A DNA stretch of 64,000 nt from Paracoccus limosus (GCF_009711185.1 NZ_WMIF01000007.1:1-64000); one strand, 5' to 3'; shown: positions 37,633-46,211, counted from the stretch's first letter. Translations and numbers: made by a program. The notes: generated by a model not told the origin, from the letters alone.

Positions 37633-37932
37633 GTGTCGGATCTGGCTTGCCGGATCGAGGTCATGCATCGTCGCGACATGGCGGTTGCCTGGGCCTTTGT
37701 CCTGGGACTCTGGTTTTCAATCATCTTCGTCGCATGGGCCACCTGGTCGCTGGCCCCCAGCGGCACCGCGCGGACCGTGCTTTTGGTCGGGGGCAGCGTG
37801 GTGCTGTTGTTCAACACCGCGGCGATCATGGCCATGCTGCGCCATTACCGCGAGGACCGCGACTTCATGTATGGGCTCGATATCCAGTTTCTGGATGCAG
37901 CGCGGGCCCTGAAACAGGAGCGCCGGCCATGA
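37633..37932 (+). CDS. Small two-helix membrane protein
   Basis: 99 residues from GTG, with GGGGAGGAAGTAAC upstream. Two membrane helices are predicted (about 17-38 and 47-67). The N terminus is short and the tail charged (HYREDRDFMYGLDIQFLDAARALKQERRP has the only polar stretch). I do not recognise the family. It is the first gene of a six-gene operon around an APC permease; its stop overlaps the next start (ATGA). Confidence 0.75.
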   Translation: MSDLACRIEVMHRRDMAVAWAFVLGLWFSIIFVAWATWSLAPSGTARTVLLVGGSVVLLFNTAAIMAMLRHYREDRDFMYGLDIQFLDAARALKQERRP

Positions 37933-38306
37933 CACGCTATCGTCCGCCCGTGCAGGGCAAGCTGGGGCAGGTGATCGATGTCATCGTGCTGCTGATCATG
38001 GCGATCGGCGCGCTCTATATCCCGCTTTGGATGGGCATGGCCGGCTCGTCCAAGGTGCCGCAGCCGAGGGCCGGGACCAGCTGGGAAAGCCTTGGGCAGA
38101 ACCCGGTCATGGTCGAGCAATGGCAAAAGCTGGGCTTTTCCGATCCGGCCTCGGCCAGCGAGATGATCACCGCCCGTTTCGACTACAGCTTTTCGATCGG
38201 GGCGCTGATTGCCATGATCGTCGTCATCGTCGGCTATTACGCGATCCTGCTGCGCTTTTCCGAAAAGGAATATCGCGAGGTGATCGCCGAGCGGTTCGGA
38301 GGATAG
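37929..38306 (+). CDS. Small two-helix membrane protein
   Basis: 125 residues. Helices are predicted at about 17-38 and 90-112, joined by a soluble loop with GTSWESLGQNPVMVEQWQKLGF. The family is not recognised. It is coupled to the preceding gene by a four-base overlap and followed seven bases later by another one-helix protein. Codon use is normal for the window, so it is not a chance frame. Confidence 0.75.
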   Translation: MTRYRPPVQGKLGQVIDVIVLLIMAIGALYIPLWMGMAGSSKVPQPRAGTSWESLGQNPVMVEQWQKLGFSDPASASEMITARFDYSFSIGALIAMIVVIVGYYAILLRFSEKEYREVIAERFGG

Positions 38307-38313
38307 GGCCGTC

Positions 38314-38484
38314 ATGGACCTTTGGGATTACCTCGAACTCGCGGCCTGGGCAGCCTCGGCGGCTTTCGGCCTTTTCATCGCCATCGACTGGTTTCGGACG
38401 GACAGGGCCTATGACGAGGAGTTCCTGACCTCGTCGCGCGAAGGCGAGCTGGAAGCCCTGACCGAAGAACAGCATCGGGGATAA
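38314..38484 (+). CDS. 56-residue single-helix membrane protein
   Basis: A short gene with one helix near the N terminus (LAAWAASAAFGLFIAIDWF) and an acidic tail (EEFLTSSREGELEALTEEQ). It is preceded by GGAGGATAGGG, a good RBS. Its stop (TAA) is one base before the permease ATG, so translation is surely linked. Together with the two genes before it, it could form accessory subunits of the permease. That is inference; no known function is recognised. Confidence 0.7.
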   Translation: MDLWDYLELAAWAASAAFGLFIAIDWFRTDRAYDEEFLTSSREGELEALTEEQHRG

Positions 38485-38485
38485 C

Positions 38486-39880
38486 ATGGCACAAGCAGAA
38501 AATCACGAGCACGTCGGGCTGGCCCGCGTGCTGGGCCCGGCGCATGTCTGGGCGCTGGGGGTCGGCATCGTTCTGGTCGGCGAATATATGGGCTGGAACT
38601 TTGCCGTGGGAAAGGGCGGCGCCTATGCCGCGCTGATCGCCTGCTGGTTCGCGGGCATCCTTTATACCTGTGTTGCGATGATCGATTCCGAGGTGACATC
38701 GACGGTCGCCGCAGCGGGTGGGCAATACACGCAGGCCAAGCATATCGTCGGACCGCTGATGGCCTTCAACGTCGGCCTGTATCTGGTCTTTGCCTATACG
38801 ATGCTGGAGGCGGCCAATGCGATCACCGTGGGCTTTCTGGTCGATACCGTGGCCACGATGACCGGGCATCAGGGCGGCGTCGATCAGCGGCCCTTCATCA
38901 TCCTTGCCATCATGTTCCTGGCCTGACTGAACTATCGCGGCGTTCTGGCGACGCTGACCTTCAATCTGGTCATCACCGCCATCGCCTTCACGGCGGTCGT
39001 GGTGTTGTTTCTGACCACGGCGGGGATCTTTGGCGCCGGACCGCTGCGCCATGCCGATCTGCTGGCTGCCGAGGCGGCGCTGCCCTATGGCTGGCTGGGC
39101 GTCTTGGCGGCGATGCATTTCGGGCTGTGGTTCTATCTGGGCATCGAGGGCACGACCCAAGCCGCCGAAGAGGTGCGCAGCCCCGCCCGCGCCTTGCCCT
39201 TTGGCACGCTGGCCGGTGTGATGACCTTGGCCATTGCCGCCACGCTGACATGGTATGTCTGCGCCGGGCTGATGCCGTGGGAGTATCTGGGCCAGTCGGG
39301 CGTGCCGCTGTTTGACGCCGCGCGGCTGTCAGGCTCGCCTGCGCTGATGGTGTTTCTGGGCATCGGCACGCTGTTTGCAACGCTCGCCTCGGCCAATGGC
39401 TGCATCAACGACGCCAGCCGGGCGTGGTTCGCCATGGGGCGCGACCGCTACCTGCCGGGCTGGTTCGGGGCGGTGCATCCGAAATACCGCACGCCCTATC
39501 GCTCGATCATATTCCTGGTGCCGATCGCGCTGATCTTTGCGCTGGGGGCGCCACTGGATCAGGTGGTGACCTTCTCGATCCTGTCGGGGCTGCTGGAATA
39601 CACCTTCATGCCGCTGAACATCATCCTGTTCCGCCGCAAATGGCCGCTCGACACCATCAAGCGCGGCTATGAGCATCCGTTCCACCCGCTACCCGCCATC
39701 GTCCTCTTGGGACTCTGCGGTCTGGCCTTCTTTGCGGTGTTTCTGGGCTATGGCACACAGCTGGTCGCGATGATCACCTTCTATATCGTCGTCTCTCTGT
39801 GGTTCCATTTCTGGCGCTACCGCTTTGTGAACCGGGGCGCGCAGTTCACCATGCCTTGGCCCAAACCGCGCGGGTATTGA
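38486..39880 (+). pseudogene. APC-family (ethanolamine/amino acid, EAT-type) permease with in-frame stop
   Basis: A 464-codon frame broken only by TGA at 38924-38926 (codon 147), within FLA-stop-LNYRGV; in relatives a Trp or Leu is usual there, and TGG to TGA is one base. Sequence before and after the stop is in the same frame and family-like: GEYMGWNFAVGKGG, GLWFYLGIEGTTQAAEEV, TLFATLASANGCINDASR and YRTPYRSIIF, as in ethanolamine permeases. There are about twelve helices. Possible readings are a recent nonsense mutation, a base-calling error, or readthrough. A GTG at 38999 could restart translation, but would yield a protein lacking four helices. It is the fourth gene of a six-gene operon. 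Confidence 0.8.
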
Positions 39881-39884
39881 GACA

Positions 39885-40541
39885 ATGATCCCGCTGTTGA
39901 TGACGGCGACGGGCGCAGGACTGGCATGGCTGGCCCTGCGCCTCATCGCCGATGACCGGGACCGGCGCAGGGCGCGGGCCGGATGGCTTGACCACATCGA
40001 GTTGCAGGATCGGCAGCAGGCGGTGGCGGCGACAGGCTTTGCCCGCGCCTCGGGCCGCAGGGCGGGGCTGAAACTGGATCTGCAGGCCGTGCCCGACACG
40101 CTGACATGGCGCAAACTGCCCGTGCTGTGGCTGCTCGTCACGCTGCCCGAGCCCCTGCCCCTGCGCCAGCGTATCAACCTGATGATGCGTCCGACCGGGA
40201 TCGAGCCCTTTTCCAGCTTTGATCGCCTGCCGCATCAGACTGCACTGACCGCCGCATTTCCCCCCGATGCCGCCCTGCGCAGCGAGCACCCGCTGACGCT
40301 GGCCGAAGCCGCGCTGCTGGCCCGCCATGCCACGCTGTTTCAGGATGCGCGCGTCAAGGAACTGGTGCTTTCGCCCCGGGGGTTGCGTATCACCTGGCTG
40401 GCCGAAGAGGCCGACCGCGCCCGCTATCTGCTGTTTCGCGAATCCGACATGGGGCGGCGGGCCATGGATCCGGCAGATCTGGATCCTCTGGTGCTGGCCC
40501 TGCGTGCCATGCGCGCGGATATTCTGGGGGCCACCGCATGA
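39885..40541 (+). CDS. Hypothetical protein with N-terminal membrane anchor
   Basis: 218 residues. One N-terminal helix (PLLMTATGAGLAWLALRLI) is followed by a soluble domain of about 185 residues with no motif I recognise; it has several Leu-Pro turns (LLVTLPEPLPLRQRINLMM) and a segment ARHATLFQDARVKELVLSPRGLRITW. It begins four bases after the permease stop, so it belongs to the same operon. It overlaps the following gene by four bases. The function is unknown. Confidence 0.72.
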   Translation: MIPLLMTATGAGLAWLALRLIADDRDRRRARAGWLDHIELQDRQQAVAATGFARASGRRAGLKLDLQAVPDTLTWRKLPVLWLLVTLPEPLPLRQRINLMMRPTGIEPFSSFDRLPHQTALTAAFPPDAALRSEHPLTLAEAALLARHATLFQDARVKELVLSPRGLRITWLAEEADRARYLLFRESDMGRRAMDPADLDPLVLALRAMRADILGATA

Positions 40542-40807
40542 AGGCACCGCCCAATCCTTATCTCGTGCTGGCTTCGGCCATCCTGCTGCCCTGCTCGGGG
40601 CAGGTCTGGAACGGCCAACCACTGCGCGGCCTGACCTTCCTGTTCTTCATCGGCCTGTTGGGCGGGTTCACCCTGCTGACCGCAGCGCCGGGGGTGTCGC
40701 TGGTCGGGCGACATGCCGGCGGCATCTTCGTCTGGGCCATGGCCGTTTTCGACGCCTACAAACAGGCCCGCATCCGCCACGCCATCTGGCGGCACAGCAT
40801 GGGCTAG
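40538..40807 (+). CDS. Small membrane protein, TM2-like
   Basis: 89 residues with two or three helices (PYLVLASAILLPCSGQVWNGQ, GLTFLFFIGLLGGFTLLT, GIFVWAMAVFDAYKQA). The GQVWNG...G.....F and VWAMAVFDAY features recall TM2 or DUF6677-type small membrane proteins. It is the last gene of the operon, with its ATG overlapping the previous stop. The function is unknown. Confidence 0.7.
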   Translation: MKAPPNPYLVLASAILLPCSGQVWNGQPLRGLTFLFFIGLLGGFTLLTAAPGVSLVGRHAGGIFVWAMAVFDAYKQARIRHAIWRHSMG

Positions 40808-41044
40808 CCGCCATTGCCGGGCCAGCGGATCAGGTCCTGGGCGAGCTGGAACCGAATGGATCGCCGAGGCCAAGGCCGACGGCACCATGAAGCGCCTGCC
40901 GGAACGATGGTTCGTCTTTGACGCGACCGTCTATCGCCCCCGCAGTACGCCCCCCGCCCCGCCGGGCGGCAGATCACCCGTCCAGATTGAATTTGCCCCG
41001 GCGCCATGCAAGGCTGCGTGGACTTTCCTGCGAAAGGACCATCC

Positions 41045-42862
41045 TTGCCCGATCCGAAACCACGGACGCCGCTGGCCGATCAGCAGTTCTTTCTGTCGCC
41101 CGAGCTCAGCGACGGCCGGGGTTCGGATGATGACATCGACCTCGACATCATCGCCAGCACCTATCGCTCGATCCTCGACGAGAATGCCTTCGAGGAGATG
41201 ATGGCGAATTGGGAAACCAAGCTGGCGCTGCCCGGCGCGGGTCCTGAACATCCCAAAGTGTCGAGCCGCCTCTTTGGCCAGCTTCTGACCTTTCGCGACA
41301 CGCTGGAAAAGCTGGACCTGCCGGCGGGCAGCGACCCGCTGAAGCTGGCGGTCTCGGAGGTGCCGGGGCCGGCGATGGTGCTGTCGCCGAACGGCAATAT
41401 CGCGGTCATCAACATCGCCGGCGAGCACGCCTTTGGCGGGCGGCAGGGCGGTTTCCTCGACACCTCCGTCATCGCCGCCGATTCCCTTGACGATTATCGC
41501 GCGCTGCTGCGGGCCGCCACGGGCCAGGGCAATGCGGCGCAGGCGATCCTGACCATCCTGCCAGCCAATGGCGATCACGGCGCCTCGTTTCTGGCCGAGG
41601 GCTATCTGATCCGCATGCCGGGGCAAAGCGGCGCCCATGTCGCCATCCGCTCGCTGGAAATCGCCTGGGGCGCGCGCATCGCCGACCGGCTGCAGCAGGC
41701 CTTCGGCCTGACCCCGGCCGAGGCCGAGGTCGCCCACCAGTTCTTTCGCCTGCGCAACATCGATTCCATCGCGGCGCAGCGCGGCGTGTCGCGGCTGACC
41801 GTGCGCACCCAGATCAAGACGATCATGGCCAAGATGGGCGCGCCCACGAACATCGACCTGATGCGGCTTCTGGCGATGATCGCCAGCCGCGAACATGTCG
41901 GGCTGCGCGGCGAGGCGCCGGTCTGGCACGATCCGCTGGGCCGCGAAAGGCGCATCACGCTGGCCGACGGGCGCCAGATCGCCTGGACCTGGATGGGGGC
42001 GCGGCAGGGCACGCCAGTGCTGTTCCTGCGCGGCCTGCCCATGGCCTATCTGTTGCCGCGCGAGGGCGAGGCCCGCCTGCGCGAGGCCGACATCTGCCTT
42101 TATGTCCCGTCGCGGCCCGGTTACGGCAACAGCAGCATGGACCCGGGGCTGGACGTGGTCAGCGACAATCTGGTCGCCCTGCGCGCCTTTCTGGATCAGG
42201 TCGTGGGCGGGCCCTGTCTGGGCGTCGGGCTGGCCAGCGGTGCCGTGCCGCTGGTGATCGAGGCGGTGGCCAATCCCGCACGCTTTTACCAGATCATCGC
42301 GGTGGGCTATTCCAGCAGCATCGACCCCTCGGGCATTCCACAGCTGCCCGGCATCCAGCACACGATGCTGCAACTGGCAGGCAGCACGCCCTGGGTGGTC
42401 GAGCTTCTGGCCAAGTCCGGGCACCGCATGATGCGCCAGCACGGGCTGGACTGGTATCTGGACCGCGCCTATCGCAACACGCCGATCAATCAGCAGACCG
42501 TGCGCAACCCCGACTGGTCGGCCCTGATCCGCAACGCCTGCGAGCATCTGCTGAAACAGGGCCATGTCACCTTTGTCCGGGAATTGCAGATGTCGCGCCA
42601 TCCGCTGGCGGCGCTGCTGCGCGCTCTGCCCATTCCGATGCGCTATATGGCGCCGCTCGGGGATCCCGGTGTCGATCCGGCCTCATGCCGCCAGCTGGAG
42701 CGGGCGAACCCGATGCTGACAGTCGAGCCGGTGGCCGATGCGGGCGAGCTGGTGTTTTACCAGCGCAGCGACCTGATCCTGGACCGCATCATTGCGGCCG
42801 TGCATGAAAACCGGGCTACATACGCCAATCGGAGTATGACGGAGCCAACCGGCATGTCCTAG
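41045..42862 (+). CDS. LuxR-type regulator fused to an alpha/beta hydrolase domain
   Basis: About 605 residues. The first 215 carry a sensor-like region (VSEVPGPAMVLSPNGNIAVINIAGEHAF is PAS-like). Next comes a LuxR helix-turn-helix (FGLTPAEAEVAHQFFRLRNIDSIAAQRGVSRLTVRTQIKTIMAKMG, about 222-268). The C-terminal half is an alpha/beta hydrolase fold (GTPVLFLRGLPMAYLLP, YVPSRPGYGNSS, CLGVGLASGAVP). At the nucleophile elbow GLASGA the Ser is present. TTG 41045 is chosen because GAAAGGACC stands six bases before it; ATG 41006 has no RBS. Here the DNA-binding domain sits in the middle, an unusual order. The role of the hydrolase domain (ligand sensing or catalysis) is unknown. Confidence 0.82.
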   Translation: MPDPKPRTPLADQQFFLSPELSDGRGSDDDIDLDIIASTYRSILDENAFEEMMANWETKLALPGAGPEHPKVSSRLFGQLLTFRDTLEKLDLPAGSDPLKLAVSEVPGPAMVLSPNGNIAVINIAGEHAFGGRQGGFLDTSVIAADSLDDYRALLRAATGQGNAAQAILTILPANGDHGASFLAEGYLIRMPGQSGAHVAIRSLEIAWGARIADRLQQAFGLTPAEAEVAHQFFRLRNIDSIAAQRGVSRLTVRTQIKTIMAKMGAPTNIDLMRLLAMIASREHVGLRGEAPVWHDPLGRERRITLADGRQIAWTWMGARQGTPVLFLRGLPMAYLLPREGEARLREADICLYVPSRPGYGNSSMDPGLDVVSDNLVALRAFLDQVVGGPCLGVGLASGAVPLVIEAVANPARFYQIIAVGYSSSIDPSGIPQLPGIQHTMLQLAGSTPWVVELLAKSGHRMMRQHGLDWYLDRAYRNTPINQQTVRNPDWSALIRNACEHLLKQGHVTFVRELQMSRHPLAALLRALPIPMRYMAPLGDPGVDPASCRQLERANPMLTVEPVADAGELVFYQRSDLILDRIIAAVHENRATYANRSMTEPTGMS

Positions 42863-42965
42863 ACCCGAGACTGGGGGCATGCGAATACCCGGATCGGTTG
42901 CATGCCGACCCGCTTCGTCGTGAGGATTTTATGACCTGTCACCCTAGCGATTCAGGGAGGGATTG

Positions 42966-43232
42966 ATGAGCGAGCCATCCACGATGCGGTCACACCGCCG
43001 GGCTCTGGAATATGTGGCAAATCCCGATATGGCGGCCTTTACCGTCGGCCAGATCGCCATTGCCGCCCTGCGGCAGGACGGCACGCTGTCCGTCGAAACC
43101 CTGCGCCGCCATCTGGCCCGCATCGCCTCGGGCCGCGAGGCCGAGGGTGCCGGGGCAACCCGCGTGAACCCGGACATGGCCCTGGCCGCGCTGCGCTATA
43201 TCGAGGCGCTGCTGCAGAACGAGGCGGCCTGA
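42966..43232 (+). CDS. Hypothetical 88-residue helical protein
   Basis: Preceded by GGGAGG and read from ATG 42966. It is helical and Ala-rich (GQIAIAALRQDGTLSVETLRRHLARIASGR; NPDMALAALRYIEALL), with no cysteine, signal or membrane helix. The family is not recognised. It stands alone between the LuxR/hydrolase gene and a decayed SDR. Confidence 0.65.
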   Translation: MSEPSTMRSHRRALEYVANPDMAAFTVGQIAIAALRQDGTLSVETLRRHLARIASGREAEGAGATRVNPDMALAALRYIEALLQNEAA

Positions 43233-43239
43233 CCGCGAC

Positions 43240-43730
43240 AGTCAGGCGCCCTTCACATCGGCATCTCGCCGGTCACCGCGACGGCCGCGCCCGAGACAGA
43301 GCTCGACATCGGCTCGGCCAGCATGACATGGGCCGAGGCCAGCTCGACCGGCCGCTGCATCGGATCGCGCCAAATAGCTGACCTTGTCGCAGGGCATGCT
43401 GTCCGGGATCAGCGGCGTCCAGATCGCGCCCGGAGCCACCGTTTTGACACGAATGCCGCGCGGGCTTGGTCTCGGCATAGGCCACAAGCCGGGGATTGGG
43501 ATTTTCCGAATTGCTCACGGCTATGTTGATGATCGCACGGCAGATGGGCTCGGCCACAACATGGCGGAAATGCGAGGTCCTGGCCAGATCCTCCCGAAAA
43601 GCAGGCACTTGCATCCGACATCGCGCACCGGGGCTGCAATATCCTTGGCATCGGAATGTTCGTCCAGATAGGCCATCGCCACCTCCGCGCCTTCGCGCTT
43701 ATCGGCGCTGGCGACCGCCAAACCGATGCG
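43240..43730 (-). pseudogene. Decayed short-chain dehydrogenase gene
   Basis: Fragments of one SDR lie in order on the minus strand but in different frames. About 43670-43720 encodes GAEVAMAYLDEHSDAKD and a VRDVGCKCLLF segment; about 43520-43600 encodes AIINIAVSNSENPN; about 43300-43480 encodes GIRVKTVAPGAIWTPLIPDSMPCDKV. These match the glucose/ribitol-type SDR pattern (AYLDEHEDA, GIRVN.VAPG.IWTPLIP). The catalytic Tyr-x3-Lys is reduced to YAETK and the intervening parts are missing. Several indels and an internal deletion are needed, so this is true decay, not one read error. Confidence 0.75.
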
Positions 43731-43948
43731 GCTGAACCACCGGCGCGGGAATGCTTCCGCGCCGCCCCGTCGATGTGTCGTTGCGACCCGTCATCATTCC
43801 CTCCGCTGCAACGGGATCGGGAAACTTGCGTAGGGCGGTTCCGCCCGGCCTCGCGCCCGCCTAAATTTTCGCAGCTGAGGAACAATCGCACCGCCGCGCG
43901 AGTAGCCCTGCAAGAGGGACCAGCAACCGCCACGAAAGGAACAGCGAG

Positions 43949-44197
43949 ATGACCGAACGGATCGACCCGACCGAGGCGCACGCCATCGCCTGCGCGAAAC
44001 TGCTGGCTGCCCTGCCCCACCTGCTGGACAGGCCGGGCCTGCAACGGGTGTTGGACTGGCTGGACGAACGCCGGGTGCTGCAGGACGGGCAAGAGGATCC
44101 CGGCGCCGTCGAGGCCGAGGGGCTGGCGCTGGAACTGGCCATCGCCGACAGCTTTGGCCAGCTGGCCCGGACCCTGCGCGAGACGGTGGCCGATTAG
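43949..44197 (+). CDS. Hypothetical 82-residue acidic protein
   Basis: ATG 43949 follows AAAGGAACAGCGAG. The protein is acidic and helical (LLAALPHLLDRPGLQRVLDWLDERRVLQ) with no recognised motif. It converges with the sigma factor gene 119 bases downstream. A GGAAC lies at 43879-43883 but without a properly spaced GTT, so stress control is only a guess. Confidence 0.6.
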   Translation: MTERIDPTEAHAIACAKLLAALPHLLDRPGLQRVLDWLDERRVLQDGQEDPGAVEAEGLALELAIADSFGQLARTLRETVAD

Positions 44198-44315
44198 CAA
44201 GGCCAGAGCGGTGGTTGTGACGCGCCTGCTCTCCCCTCCGCCTTTGCGCAATGCGGCGTGGGGCATGCGAACCTGAGAGGCGGGGAATGTTTCTGAAATC
44301 GCGACCGGAGCGGCG

Positions 44316-44789
44316 CTAAAGCTCGGGCTCCAGCACCCGGCGCAGCATCTGCCGCGCCCGGTTCACGCGGCTTTTGATGGTGCCAATGTCGCAATCCAGC
44401 ACGCGCGCCGCCTCAAGATAGCTTTCGCCCAAGGCGCCAACCAGCACGATGGCATCGCGGTAATGCGCCGGCATCTCGCGCAGGGCGGAATGCAGCTCCA
44501 GCGTCTGCATGTGCCAGTCCTGCCCCGCCGGAACCCCCGGCTGCTCCGAAACGCAATCCGCGCGCCCGGTCCGTTCGCGGGCACTCTTGCGGCAATTGGT
44601 ATAAAAGCGGTTGCGCATGATGGTAAACAGCCAGGCGCGCAGGTTGCTGCCCGGCCGGAAGCTGTCGGCATATTCGATGGCGCGCAGCAAGGTGTCCTGA
44701 ACCAGATCCTCGGCATCCGGAGCGGACCGGCACAGGACGCGCGCATAGGCCCGCAATCCCGGGATCTGTTCGAGGATTTCCTCCCTCAT
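44316..44789 (-). CDS. ecfG: EcfG-type ECF sigma factor
   Basis: 157 residues with sigma region 2 (DAEDLVQDTLLRAIEYADSFRPGSNLRAWLFTIMRNRFY in outline) and region 4 (YRDAIVLVGALGESYLEAARVLDCDIGTIKSRVNRARQML). The LRAWLFTIMRNRFY and GTIKSRVNRAR signatures are those of the alphaproteobacterial general stress sigma factors. A NepR-like gene lies 90 bases upstream on the same strand, the usual nepR-ecfG pairing. PhyR is not in this window. It should direct promoters of the GGAAC-N17-GTT type, several of which occur nearby. Confidence 0.86.
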   Translation of the reverse strand: MREEILEQIPGLRAYARVLCRSAPDAEDLVQDTLLRAIEYADSFRPGSNLRAWLFTIMRNRFYTNCRKSARERTGRADCVSEQPGVPAGQDWHMQTLELHSALREMPAHYRDAIVLVGALGESYLEAARVLDCDIGTIKSRVNRARQMLRRVLEPEL

Positions 44790-44879
44790 GGAATGCCTCC
44801 CCGCTCTCCATGAAGAAAGAACCGGCGGCGGGTCAGGGTTCCGTTCTTTTCCCGCTGGCGGCGAATTGGCGCGGTGGGA

Positions 44880-45032
44880 TCAGGTGCGGCCCTTGCCGAT
44901 GGCCTTGGCCAATTGCTCGGCCAGTTCGCGCAGGCGCGGCGAGATCGCCTCCTTGCGGGTCTGCTCCAGAAGCTTGGCCAAGGCCTTGTCCAGTTCGGCG
45001 CCCGTGCCGGGATCTTCGCTCTGGTCGTGCAT
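44880..45032 (-). CDS. nepR: NepR-like anti-sigma factor
   Basis: 50 residues from ATG 45032 (GGGACAGG upstream). The sequence is one helical pair, LDKALAKLLEQTRKEAISPRLRELAEQLAKAIG. It follows the loose NepR pattern of two amphipathic helices joined by a short P-R-containing turn. NepR holds EcfG inactive until phosphorylated PhyR binds it. The match is weak in sequence and rests largely on size and the place directly upstream of ecfG. A longer TTG-initiated form exists but lacks an RBS. Confidence 0.6.
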   Translation of the reverse strand: MHDQSEDPGTGAELDKALAKLLEQTRKEAISPRLRELAEQLAKAIGKGRT

Positions 45033-45423
45033 CACCTGTCCCACTCGCTGCGGTGCCTTTCGCGCGCTGAACCACGCCTCGGCGGAGGCGTTACAGGCAT
45101 CTTGAGGCAATTTCCCTAACGAACATGAGAAGCTTAGCGCAACGATCCGACATTTCCAAACCCGCTCGCACCGGGTCGCGTGCCGAAGCTATCGGCCTGC
45201 GGAACATTGGCCGGGGACATCTAGGCGACATGCCGCAAGCGCGACAGAAGAGGCTCGTCAGAAGGAGATCACGCCGAGGAATTCCTGCATGCCCGAGCGC
45301 GACGATCGCAGCGCGCGGGCCGCCGCATGAAAGCGCATCAGGGGCAGGATCACGGGCAGCACTTTGGCGACCAAAGGCGCACGCCATGGTCGGCCCCGCC
45401 CGGTCGGGCGCATCCCCCTGCCG
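45033..45423. other. Intergenic region upstream of nepR-ecfG
   Basis: 391 bases without a gene that I can support. Near its left end (45070-45094, minus strand) is a candidate stress promoter, listed separately. Nothing else is recognised; several overlapping open frames are low-complexity and have no RBS. Confidence 0.45.
45070..45094 (-). promoter_or_regulatory. Candidate EcfG promoter of nepR-ecfG
   Basis: On the minus strand GTAAC-N17-GTT, one mismatch from the GGAAC element with the expected spacing. The start site would fall about 30 bases upstream of the nepR ATG. Autoregulation of nepR-ecfG is usual. Confidence 0.45.
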
Positions 45424-46029
45424 TCAGGCCTGCGGGCCGTCGCCGGACGGCTGGCCCGATGCGCTGCGCACACGCAGGTTGTTCTGCAGATGGCTGACAC
45501 CGACCGCAGCCTCGGCGCAATCCTCGGCCCGGCGCTTGGCCGCACGACTGTCGACATGCCCCTGCAAGGTGACCTCGCCCTTTTCCACGCTGACCTCGAT
45601 CTCCGAGGCGTCAAGCTGATCGTCGTCCATCAGCCGGTCGCAGACGTCCTCGCGCAGGCGCTCGTCGCTGCGGACATAGCCTTTGGGGCCCTTGCCGCGA
45701 TGCGCGCCCATGGCGGGCTGGCCCGTCCCCTCGGGCCGGCCGGCGTCGCGCCAATTGCCGCGTTCATCGCCATAGGCAGCAGGGCGACCCGAGGTCTCGG
45801 CCTGACGCGAATAGCGCGCATCGTCGCGATAACCCGCGTCCCACCCGTCCCAATCGCCGGGGTGACGGCGGTCGTCGTCAAGGGCGCGGGCCTCCGCGTC
45901 CCGGTAGCCGCGATCCCGGTGCGAGACATAGGCCGGATCGCGGTCATAGCCCCAGCCGCCGCGCCCGCTGGGGCGGTCATCGCCATAGGCCGAGCTGCGG
46001 CCACGGTCGTCATAACTTCGGTTTGGCAT
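45424..46029 (-). CDS. BON-domain protein
   Basis: 201 residues. The first 110 are a low-complexity, Arg/Asp/Gly/Tyr-rich region (PNRSYDDRGRSSAYGDDR and similar), followed by a BON domain at about 118-188 (LREDVCDRLMDDDQLDASEIEVSVEKGEVTLQGHVDSRAAKRRAE in outline, VGVSHLQNNLRV). BON domains bind phospholipid and occur in OsmY-like osmotic stress proteins. No signal peptide is visible. RBS AGGAGGAAAAG. It has a strong EcfG-type promoter 37 bases upstream. Confidence 0.85.
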   Translation of the reverse strand: MPNRSYDDRGRSSAYGDDRPSGRGGWGYDRDPAYVSHRDRGYRDAEARALDDDRRHPGDWDGWDAGYRDDARYSRQAETSGRPAAYGDERGNWRDAGRPEGTGQPAMGAHRGKGPKGYVRSDERLREDVCDRLMDDDQLDASEIEVSVEKGEVTLQGHVDSRAAKRRAEDCAEAAVGVSHLQNNLRVRSASGQPSGDGPQA

Positions 46030-46071
46030 CTTTTCCTCCTCCTGCTCTGGGCCATGCCATAAGCGCGAGAT

Positions 46072-46098
46072 GGAACCGGCGGCTGCGGCGGATGTTCC
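46072..46098. promoter_or_regulatory. Bidirectional EcfG-type promoter
   Basis: GGAAC (46072-46076), 17 bases, GTTCC (46094-46098). Because GGAAC and GTTCC are complements, each strand reads GGAAC-N17-GTT, the general stress consensus with correct spacing. On the minus strand it is ideally placed for the BON gene. On the plus strand it could serve the three small genes. Confidence 0.7.
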
Positions 46099-46150
46099 AG
46101 CGCCCGGCGCGGTTTCGGCCCTTGCGATTGGGGCAGGCGCAAGTTTTTTG

Positions 46151-46175
46151 CGAACTTTCCCCGCCCTGCGCGGTT
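46151..46175 (+). promoter_or_regulatory. Second EcfG-type promoter, toward the small-protein operon
   Basis: CGAAC (46151-46155), 17 bases, GTT (46173-46175), one mismatch from GGAAC. The start would fall about 27 bases before the ATG at 46212. Confidence 0.5.
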
Positions 46176-46211
46176 GATTCCGAATAGCGCCCCCACCCAG
46201 GAGGAGAAGCG

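Noticed and set aside
40888..41201. Open frame on the plus strand between the membrane operon and the LuxR/hydrolase gene
   Set aside because: Its first 30 codons look partly protein-like, but there is no RBS, and it overlaps the fusion gene's start in another frame.
44819..44842. GGAAC-N15-GTT on the minus strand directly before ecfG
   Set aside because: Spacing is two bases shorter than the stress consensus; the candidate before nepR has correct spacing.
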